Part shown: positions 56,033 to 64,000 of the stretch, piece by piece | Position numbering within the stretch: the first letter of the stretch is position 1 | How the letters are laid out: every line of letters begins with the position of its first letter | NCBI RefSeq assembly: GCF_018881835.1 | Contig: NZ_JACVPO010000001.1 | Coordinates: 186,001-250,000 of the forward strand | Reading direction: 5' to 3' | Origin: Polynucleobacter hallstattensis | GTDB taxonomy: Bacteria > Pseudomonadota > Gammaproteobacteria > Burkholderiales > Burkholderiaceae | Length of the DNA stretch: 64,000 nt | Position numbers and translations under genes: made by a program | Notes under the pieces: model-generated | Told to the model about the DNA's origin: nothing | The model's input: the letters and a program-made list of their open reading frames with translations, nothing else | The model's database searches: none

Positions 56033-57587
56033 AGGATTTAGAAATAACCCTTGAAAGTATTAGGACTGGGAAAAGCCCAACCAAAACAATGGTTAAGGAA
56101 GGTAATGCCAATTCAGCGAGGCGCTCATCTGCGGCCAACTGATAAGTTGCAACAGCCAGGGTATCGAAGTTAAATGGGCGTAGTAAGAGCGTTGCAGGCA
56201 ATTCTTTCATAACATCTACGAAGACAAAGAGGCCCGCAGTAATCAGACTGCGCTTGAGCAAAGGCACATGAACCCGCTTCAAAATCTGCATCCTAGAAAG
56301 CCCCAAGAGCGCCGCTGAAGAATCCATAGAGGGTGTGATACGTACCAGACCCGCCTCAACACTCTGCAAGCTAGAAGAAAGAAAGCGGACTAGGTAGGCA
56401 TAGATCAGCACCAACATGCTGGCAGACATCCACCAAGCAAGCTGAAAGATTTCTAGAAAAGAAAGGATGCCAATGGCCAAGACCGCACCGGGTAAAGCAT
56501 AACCAAAACCTAACAATCGATTAACCCAACTTAAACGTGCATTCATTCGTACGGAGTAAGCAAAAAATACGGCTAGTGCTACCGAGATAAAAGCCGTCAG
56601 AATCGAAACTAATAAAGAATTACTCAGCCAATCTAGGTATCGAATATCAATCGTGAGACCTTGCTTAAAGAGTAATTGCAGGAGGGCAAATGCAGGTATC
56701 AAAAATCCGCATAAGAGCGTAGCACCACAAAATGCAAATGCAAAAAAAGCTTTCTTACCCTGCAAAGACTTTGCCAGTGGCTTACCCCGAGTTGCAGAGG
56801 CATAACGTAATTTTGAGCGACTACTTTGCTCGATAAAGAAAATAAGTAAGACAAAACTTAAGAGGCCTAAGGCAAGCTGCACTGCCGCTACTCGGTCTCC
56901 AAATGAGAGCCAAGCCTTAAAAATACCGGTTGCAAAAGTCTGAACGCCAAAGTAAGAAACAGCACCAAAATCAGCTAATACTTCCATCAGCGCAAGGGCC
57001 ATGCCCGCAAAGATGGCTGGCCTTGCCATAGGTAATACCAATTTTACAAATCCTTGAAGTGGACTGTAGCCCAGTGTTTCTGAAACCTCAATCAATCGAC
57101 CACTACGCTCTAAGAATGCCGTACGAGTAATGAGATAAACATAAGGGAAGAGGCAGAATGAAAAAGACCAAATCGCCCCACTCAAGGATCTCGGATCTGG
57201 AAAGAACCAGAGTGTGTCGACTCCTAGTACAGCCCGCAGCGTACTCTGTATCGGACCCGAAAACTGCAAGAGATCAACAAAGAGGTAGGCCATGACATAA
57301 GTGGGCACCGCCAAAGGCAGAATGAGGGCCCACTCAAATATTTTTTTTCCTGGAAAATCATAGCTGGCAATGATCCAAGCATTACCTACACCGAGGATAA
57401 AGACTCCCACTCCGACACCAAGAATCAGTACTAAGGTCGAGGCAATATAGGCACCCAGTACATAGTTCCATAAATGACTGAGGGTGCCGGTGGCTAATAA
57501 CTCCTTCCCGGGGAATAGGAAAGGTGCTGCCAGACCAAAGAGGGGCAAAAATAACAACAGGGCAAGTGGCACCACAATACGATTCAT
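56031..57587 (-). CDS. fbpB: Ferric iron ABC transporter permease (FbpB-like, fused double permease)
   Basis: The 518-residue product has about twelve membrane segments in two homologous halves. Each has an EAA-type loop: GRLIEVSETLGYSPLQGFVK and MDSSAALLGLSRMQILKRVH. This is the layout of FbpB/SfuB ferric permeases. It passes iron from FbpA through the inner membrane. It is divergent from the ATPase gene at 57656 across 68 bases. Confidence 0.93.
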   Translation of the reverse strand: MNRIVVPLALLLFLPLFGLAAPFLFPGKELLATGTLSHLWNYVLGAYIASTLVLILGVGVGVFILGVGNAWIIASYDFPGKKIFEWALILPLAVPTYVMAYLFVDLLQFSGPIQSTLRAVLGVDTLWFFPDPRSLSGAIWSFSFCLFPYVYLITRTAFLERSGRLIEVSETLGYSPLQGFVKLVLPMARPAIFAGMALALMEVLADFGAVSYFGVQTFATGIFKAWLSFGDRVAAVQLALGLLSFVLLIFFIEQSSRSKLRYASATRGKPLAKSLQGKKAFFAFAFCGATLLCGFLIPAFALLQLLFKQGLTIDIRYLDWLSNSLLVSILTAFISVALAVFFAYSVRMNARLSWVNRLLGFGYALPGAVLAIGILSFLEIFQLAWWMSASMLVLIYAYLVRFLSSSLQSVEAGLVRITPSMDSSAALLGLSRMQILKRVHVPLLKRSLITAGLFVFVDVMKELPATLLLRPFNFDTLAVATYQLAADERLAELALPSLTIVLVGLFPVLILSRVISKS

Positions 57588-57655
57588 GAAATCGGCAATC
57601 CGTTTAGACTCTAGCTATGTATTAAACCACTAGCATTAATGAGAAAATTATAGAG

Positions 57656-58726
57656 ATGAACTCTGCTCGCACCCTGCTTTCGATCCAAGAACTGGAAATC
57701 GACTATCCCAGTCGAGATGGTCAAGGTCGTGTTACTGCGGTTAAAGACCTTAATCTCGATCTTGCTCAAGGCGAGATTGGCTGCTTATTGGGCTCATCTG
57801 GCTGCGGAAAATCTACTGTCTTGAGAGCAATTTGTGGATTTGAACCCGTTAAAGCAGGAAAAATACTCCTGCGTGATCAGGTGGTGAGCTCGGCCTCCAC
57901 TCATCTTCAACCCAATCAAAGGAAAGTCGGCATGGTCTTTCAGGACTTCGCCCTCTTTCCCCATCTCAGTGTTTTGGAGAATATTGCCTTTGGCTTACAA
58001 CACCTATCAAGCAATGAAAGATCTGTGGTGGCCATGAAGTGGCTTAAGAGGGTTTCGCTATCCGACAAAGCCGATGCATATCCTCATGAGCTCAGTGGCG
58101 GCCAACAACAGCGTGTGGCATTAGCCAGAGCAATGGCACCAGAGCCAGATTTAATTTTGCTAGATGAAGCTTTCTCTAGTTTAGATATTGAGCTTAGAGA
58201 GCGTCTTGCTGGTGAGATGCGAGAGATCCTTAAGGCAAATAACATTACCGCCCTACTAGTGACTCACGATCAATTTGAAGCCTTTGCCATTGCCGATAAG
58301 GTCGGCGTTATGACGGATGGCAAAGTACTTCAATGGGATGTCCCCTACGAGCTTTATCACAAGCCAGCCAATCGTTATATTGCCGACTTTATTGGTCGCG
58401 GGGTATTTCTGAAAGGTGTTGTCCAAGCTAACAACAAAGTCAGAATTGAGTTGGGTGAGCTCGACCTGGAAGAAGATCGCAGCGCTGAAGTTGGAAAAGA
58501 AATCGATGTACTCTTGCGCGCTGATGATATTCAGCATGATGATCACAGCACTCTGCTAGCAGAGGTCGTGCGCAAGACTTTTAGAGGAGCCGACTTCTTG
58601 TATACCCTCAAGCTCGCTTCAGGTGTTGAAATTTTTGCTTTTGTACCCAGCCACCATGATCATGCAATTGGTGAAAGGATTGGCATACACCTAGTGGCTG
58701 ATCACGTTGTGACCTTCAGCGAATAA
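57656..58726 (+). CDS. fbpC: Ferric iron ABC transporter ATP-binding protein (FbpC-like)
   Basis: The 356-residue product has Walker A GSSGCGKST near 46-54, signature LSGGQQQRVALARAM, Walker B LILLDEAFSSLD, and a C-terminal TOBE-like regulatory part (from about 240). Its place next to fbpB and fbpA makes ferric iron the likely substrate. Being divergent from fbpB, it needs its own promoter; the 68-base gap shows only weak Fur-like AT-rich hexamers. Confidence 0.92.
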   Translation: MNSARTLLSIQELEIDYPSRDGQGRVTAVKDLNLDLAQGEIGCLLGSSGCGKSTVLRAICGFEPVKAGKILLRDQVVSSASTHLQPNQRKVGMVFQDFALFPHLSVLENIAFGLQHLSSNERSVVAMKWLKRVSLSDKADAYPHELSGGQQQRVALARAMAPEPDLILLDEAFSSLDIELRERLAGEMREILKANNITALLVTHDQFEAFAIADKVGVMTDGKVLQWDVPYELYHKPANRYIADFIGRGVFLKGVVQANNKVRIELGELDLEEDRSAEVGKEIDVLLRADDIQHDDHSTLLAEVVRKTFRGADFLYTLKLASGVEIFAFVPSHHDHAIGERIGIHLVADHVVTFSE

Positions 58727-58761
58727 AGAAGTGCTATAGACGGGCAATCAATAAATACCTC

Positions 58762-59157
58762 ATGACATCAACAGCCTGCATAGAATTAAAAGACCTCCGA
58801 CTGAATACCCAGATTGGGACCTATGCGCCCGGCGCTATCATTCCTGATAAACATCTACTGAATCTGACTTTATGGATTAGCACTAAACTGATTTTGATTT
58901 CAGAAGATTTCATGGATCAGGTGTTCGACTACGATCCCCTCGTCCTTGAAATTGATCGCTTAGCTACCCATGGACATTATGAGACTCAGGAAAGATTAGT
59001 CACCAGGATAGTTGAGGCATGCGCTCGCTATTCAGAAATTGAGTCTCTAGAAATTAGCCTCAGGAAAACACCCGTACGAGAGAGCTCGGGCGTATTGGGG
59101 ATCAAGCTATACCTTGATGAAAGTAGCCTAACTAACATGAGAGCAAGGCTAGTTTAG
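58762..59157 (+). CDS. folB: Dihydroneopterin aldolase-like protein (FolB family, altered active site)
   Basis: The 131-residue product resembles FolB: LKDLRLNTQIGTYAPG, FDYDPLVLEIDRLATHGHYE with Tyr57 and the pterin-anchoring Glu74, and LEISLRKTPVRESSG with Lys102. In typical FolB the motif after IG-Y is DWE; here it is APG, so the conserved active-site Glu is absent (Gly24). If active, it would split dihydroneopterin in folate synthesis. It starts 35 bases after fbpC. The divergence leaves room for another function. Confidence 0.78.
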   Translation: MTSTACIELKDLRLNTQIGTYAPGAIIPDKHLLNLTLWISTKLILISEDFMDQVFDYDPLVLEIDRLATHGHYETQERLVTRIVEACARYSEIESLEISLRKTPVRESSGVLGIKLYLDESSLTNMRARLV

Positions 59158-59161
59158 GTGC

Positions 59162-59809
59162 TTAAGCTTCTTCCTCAAGGGCATTGATGAGATGGTCATA
59201 CTTTAAAAAATTTTCACGATGTCTTCTGTAGTACAAAAGGCCTTCACTCAGGCTGGCTACAGTAGCGCCCTGCTCGCGCATTTTGTCCCAGAGATTCCAG
59301 TCCTCCTGCGGATGAATACCATCGGCATATCTTTCCTTGTAGCCCACTTGTTGACCCAGAGAGGTTCGATACATCATTGAACCATGATGCTTTCCTTCGC
59401 GATCCCAATAGAGATCTCCCTGGTGAGACCGAGTCTCGCCAGGAACGCGGTCATGAATCTCTTCCTTTAACTCGCCAGTAACCACAATGTCATAAGTAAC
59501 GATATCTGCACGAGCATTGGATAACAACTCAATTGCATCCGATCTGAGCCAATTATCAGCACCAATGAAGAGAACATATTCAGTACCAACTCCCATTAGT
59601 ACATCATGGAAATTATCCACAGTGCCTAAATTCTGGGGCCTGAGAATATATTCAATATCGGGATATAAGTCAGGTAAATGGCCACAATCATACGCGCCAT
59701 CATCGATAAATAGAATTCTGGCGGGGGCTTTTGTTTGAGATAGCAAGGACTCAATACAATGCGCTGCAAGGTGGCCGTACTTATAAGAGGCGATAACGAC
59801 AGTAATCAT
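59162..59809 (-). CDS. Family 2 glycosyltransferase
   Basis: I chose ATG 59809 (215 aa), which gives the classic opening MITVVIASYKYGHLAAHCIE; a start at 59821 adds four residues, and the longer frame from 59929 would overlap yggT. GT2 features are ILFIDDG, LRPQNLGTVDNFHDVL and LFIGADNWLRSDAIEL. A C-terminal segment has DGIHPQEDWNLWDKM. It moves a sugar from a nucleotide donor to an unknown acceptor. It is divergent from yggT and convergent with folB (stops 4 bases apart). Confidence 0.85.
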   Translation of the reverse strand: MITVVIASYKYGHLAAHCIESLLSQTKAPARILFIDDGAYDCGHLPDLYPDIEYILRPQNLGTVDNFHDVLMGVGTEYVLFIGADNWLRSDAIELLSNARADIVTYDIVVTGELKEEIHDRVPGETRSHQGDLYWDREGKHHGSMMYRTSLGQQVGYKERYADGIHPQEDWNLWDKMREQGATVASLSEGLLYYRRHRENFLKYDHLINALEEEA

Positions 59810-59882
59810 AGTGCTGGGCATTAGAACACGAAAGTGTGATGCCTGAATGAAGCCCCACTTTAAACCCACATACAATAGAGAA

Positions 59883-60428
59883 ATGTTGATACAAATCGCC
59901 AATCTTCTTCTCCAGGTTCTCATTAGCATTGTTGCGGGGGCATGTCTCCTGAGATGCTATCTCCAGTGGCTCGCATTTAATCTGGGTTCAGGCCAAAGCA
60001 GGACTATTGGCGCATACGTGCTGCCACTGAGCAATTGGATTGTGATTCCACTTCGCAAGCTGATCCCCAGTGTTGGTCGCCTTGATGTAGCTAGCTTTTT
60101 AGCTGCTTACCTACTGGTTGCAGGCAAGACAGCGATCCTTTTATTACTGTCAGGAGCCACCTTAACAAATGTCTTTTGGCCTCTATTGGCCTTAACTGAT
60201 TTAGTGGATCTGATACTTTCGGGATTGGTTGGCTTGGTTTTTGCAAGCGTCATTCTCTCTTGGATTAGTGCTGGCTCCCAGATTCAGTACTTGGTCTCAC
60301 TACTGGTTGAGCCACTGCTGGCGCCAATCAGAAAAGCAATGCCCAACTTTGGAGGTCTAGATTTATCGCCCCTACTGCTACTGCTCATCTTGCAAGTTCT
60401 GCAGATTGTGGTGAGCAATCTGAGGTAA
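59883..60428 (+). CDS. yggT: YggT family integral membrane protein
   Basis: I chose ATG 59883 (181 aa) over the longer frame from 59847, because a membrane segment starts at once and AGAG lies just upstream. The product has two YGGT repeats, each with two hydrophobic helices: RCYLQWLAFNLGSGQS with LPLSNWIVIPLRKLIPSVGR, and SWISAGSQIQYLVSLLVEPL with APIRKAMPNFGGLDLSPLLL. The family is found near proC and folB in many bacteria; its function is unclear, with proposed links to osmotic stress. It is convergent with recQ. Confidence 0.9.
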   Translation: MLIQIANLLLQVLISIVAGACLLRCYLQWLAFNLGSGQSRTIGAYVLPLSNWIVIPLRKLIPSVGRLDVASFLAAYLLVAGKTAILLLLSGATLTNVFWPLLALTDLVDLILSGLVGLVFASVILSWISAGSQIQYLVSLLVEPLLAPIRKAMPNFGGLDLSPLLLLLILQVLQIVVSNLR

Positions 60429-60438
60429 CTCATGAAGT

Positions 60439-62274
60439 CTAATTAGCCTCAAGATGCTCCTGAATGACGTTGATAAAGTGTTCGCCATAACGCTCTAGCT
60501 TAGCCTGCCCGACTCCACCAATATGACTGAATTGATCTAAGGTTGTGGGCGTAGACTGCACCATCTCCTGCAAAGTGCTGTCATGAAAAATCACATAGGG
60601 TGGTACCCCTTGTTCACGTGCTAGTTCAGTTCGCTGAGCCTTAAGTGCCTCCCACAGTTTTTCATCTGCAACATTGCTAAAGGGATGAGTAGAACCCTTT
60701 CTTGCCCCAGATTTCGTAGCCTTACTCTTGGAATAGCCCGTTTCTTTTCGTAGCCAAACTTCTTGCTCTCCTCGTAATACAGGCAAAGCAATACTATCCA
60801 CCAACTTTAAACCGCCATGTAATTCAATATCAGCATCTAAATATCCACCAGCTACCAATTGACGATAGATACTGTTCCACTGAGCTTGATTCAGTTCTGC
60901 ACCAATACCGAATGTACTCACTTGCTCATGAAAATATTGTTTCACTCTGGGAGTTACTTTACCCAAAAGCACGTCAATTAAATGGGTCACACCAAAGCGT
61001 TGGCCTGTGCGATAGACACATGACAATGCCTTTTGTACTTCTTGCGTAGCATTCCAAGTCGCCACTGGTTCTAGGCAGTTATCGCAGTGACCACAACTAC
61101 CTGCATGTGTCTCTCCAAAGTAGCGCAGGATCGTTTGATGTCGGCATGTCGTAGATTCGCAATAGCCAAGTAAAGCATTGAGTTTTTGGCGCTCTACTCT
61201 CTTGCGATCTTCAGAAGCTTCACCGGAATCCACCATTTGCCGCAAGCTCACCACATCCCCAAATCCATAGGCCATCCAGGCATTGGCTGGCAAGCCATCG
61301 CGCCCCGCACGTCCGGTTTCTTGGTAATACCCTTCCATACTTTTGGGTAGATCTAGATGGGCCACAAAGCGGACGTTGGGCTTATCAATACCCATACCAA
61401 ACGCTACAGTTGCGACCATGATGACGCCCTCTTCACGCAAGAAGCGTTTTTGATTAGCGCTGCGGGTTTCCACGCTGAGGCCAGCGTGATAGGGCATGGC
61501 ATCCCACCCACGGTCTTGCAACCATTGCGCAGTTTCTTCTACACTGCGACGCGATAAGCAATAAATAATGCCAGAGTCATCCGCGTGCTCGGCATCTAAA
61601 AAATGTTCCAACTGTTGCTTGGCACTCTGCTTTTGCAGAACTCGATACTTAATGTTGGGACGATCAAAGCTAGAGACAAATTGCTCGGCAGACTCTAGCG
61701 AAAGACGCTCCACGATTTCTGCGCGAGTTGGCGCATCTGCTGTCGCTGTTAAGGCAATACGGGGAACTTTTGGAAAGCGCTCATGCAGAATGGTTAACTG
61801 GCGATATTCTGGACGGAAATCATGCCCCCATTGTGAAACGCAGTGGGCCTCATCAATAGCAAATAAGGCAATTCCCGGTCCAGCATGAAGTCGATCAAGT
61901 ATAGATAGAAAACCTGGGTTCATTAGGCGTTCTGGCGCCACATAGATCAAGTCAAGATCTCCAGCCAACAATTGAGTGCTTACTTGCTGTGATGTTGCCG
62001 CATCTAAACTGGAGTTTAGAAATGAAGCCTTAACACCCAACTGGGTTAGCGCATCTACCTGGTCTTGCATCAGCGCAATGAGGGGTGAAACTACCACCCC
62101 TACACCGCGTCGAATCAGTGAGGGAATCTGATAGCACAGCGACTTACCGGCGCCTGTGGGCATGAGGACCAAAGCATCACCGCCAGCAATTACATGCTCA
62201 ACAATAGACGCCTGAGCACCACGAAATTGATCAAAGCCAAAAACATCATGAAGTACTTGATGACTCGATTGCAA
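60439..62274 (-). CDS. recQ: ATP-dependent DNA helicase RecQ
   Basis: The 611-residue product is a full RecQ. The helicase core has [19 protein letters not shown] (motif I), [20 protein letters not shown] (motif II with DEAH) and [13 protein letters not shown] (motif VI). The RQC region has the zinc-binding Cys set ([19 protein letters not shown]). The HRDC domain fills the last 80 residues. It unwinds branched DNA in RecF-pathway repair. A terminator and a serine tRNA gene lie upstream. Confidence 0.96.
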   Translation of the reverse strand: MQSSHQVLHDVFGFDQFRGAQASIVEHVIAGGDALVLMPTGAGKSLCYQIPSLIRRGVGVVVSPLIALMQDQVDALTQLGVKASFLNSSLDAATSQQVSTQLLAGDLDLIYVAPERLMNPGFLSILDRLHAGPGIALFAIDEAHCVSQWGHDFRPEYRQLTILHERFPKVPRIALTATADAPTRAEIVERLSLESAEQFVSSFDRPNIKYRVLQKQSAKQQLEHFLDAEHADDSGIIYCLSRRSVEETAQWLQDRGWDAMPYHAGLSVETRSANQKRFLREEGVIMVATVAFGMGIDKPNVRFVAHLDLPKSMEGYYQETGRAGRDGLPANAWMAYGFGDVVSLRQMVDSGEASEDRKRVERQKLNALLGYCESTTCRHQTILRYFGETHAGSCGHCDNCLEPVATWNATQEVQKALSCVYRTGQRFGVTHLIDVLLGKVTPRVKQYFHEQVSTFGIGAELNQAQWNSIYRQLVAGGYLDADIELHGGLKLVDSIALPVLRGEQEVWLRKETGYSKSKATKSGARKGSTHPFSNVADEKLWEALKAQRTELAREQGVPPYVIFHDSTLQEMVQSTPTTLDQFSHIGGVGQAKLERYGEHFINVIQEHLEAN

Positions 62275-62293
62275 CAGTAATGCTCCTTTGAAA

Positions 62294-62320
62294 TAAAAAG
62301 CCCCACGTCATGGCGGGGCT
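62294..62320 (-). terminator. Rho-independent terminator after tRNA-Ser
   Basis: On the minus strand the stem AGCCCCGCCATGACGTGGGGCT is followed by TTTTTA. It lies 41 bases past the tRNA-Ser end and 20 before the recQ start, so it separates the two. Confidence 0.87.
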
Positions 62321-62361
62321 TGATGAATATCTTCTCTATATTTACCAATACAGAATCTGGT

Positions 62362-62451
<90 letters not shown>

Positions 62452-62552
62452 GAACCGAACTTTAATTATAGCGAGTTGACTTGAATATCCTGCTTAAACT
62501 TAGGGAAATAAGGTAATGTTGACTCAAAGTAATTGCAATTGAATAATCAGAT

Positions 62553-64000
<1,448 letters not shown>

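Noticed and set aside
59810-59929. Longer start of the glycosyltransferase
   Set aside because: The extra 40 residues do not fit the GT2 opening and would overlap the start of yggT on the other strand.

Overview
The window looks like chromosomal DNA of a betaproteobacterium of the Burkholderiales, most likely Polynucleobacter or a close relative. The evidence is the translation-factor order typA-truB-rbfA-infB-nusA-rimP followed by rluB-scpB, the moderate GC content, the two Bug-type tricarboxylate receptors, the DUF3422 protein and the compact spacing with many 4-base ATGA overlaps. This placement is recognition by reading; no search was run. Coding density is high and no stretch over 300 bases lacks a gene. 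I see no insertion sequence, prophage or CRISPR array.

Layout. 1-11856 (minus strand): partial tex, typA, then truB-rbfA-infB-nusA-rimP, then rluB and scpB. 12057-13673: a patatin-like lipoprotein and an NlpC/P60-like protein that lacks its catalytic cysteine. 13812-19445: the yejABEF oligopeptide ABC importer. 19496-25848 (plus): fabI, a chromate-transporter-like gene, then a set resembling itaconate/C5-dicarboxylyl-CoA degradation (hydratase, MmgE/PrpD, citramalyl-CoA-lyase-like) ending in a Bug receptor. 25956-29550 (minus): a coupled three-gene surface-glycan unit. 29713-31329: fccAB-like sulfide dehydrogenase. 31379-34947: DUF3422, an orphan TAXI receptor and pirin. 34998-41378: a divergent sugar-acid cluster (lactonase, GntR regulator, Ldh2-type dehydrogenase and Bug receptor facing a 3-hydroxyacyl-CoA-type dehydrogenase and a UxaA/GarD dehydratase). 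41510-53465: cbpAM, an esterase, the ABC-F protein uup, a small kinase, ompW with two perfect FNR boxes, an FAD enzyme, yaeQ plus a PIN protein, a luciferase-like enzyme, DUF1653, slyX, a holin-like membrane protein and an AsmA protein. 53706-54847: a histone-H1-like tail fused to an unknown domain, and a small lipoprotein. 54913-58726: a ferric iron ABC importer. 58762-64000: a folB-like gene, a glycosyltransferase, yggT, recQ, tRNA-Ser(CGA), a 54-aa ORF and partial serS.

How the genes work together. The first 12 kb is translation and ribosome-maturation housekeeping. The middle is nutrient acquisition and catabolism suited to a freshwater heterotroph: peptides, organic acids, sugar acids, iron and reduced sulfur. 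The clearest regulatory signal is the pair of 14-bp FNR/Anr-type palindromes upstream of ompW. No clearly unprecedented system is present. The best candidates for follow-up are the cysteine-less NlpC/P60 protein, the H1-tail fusion protein, the sugar-acid divergon and the incomplete itaconate-like operon.
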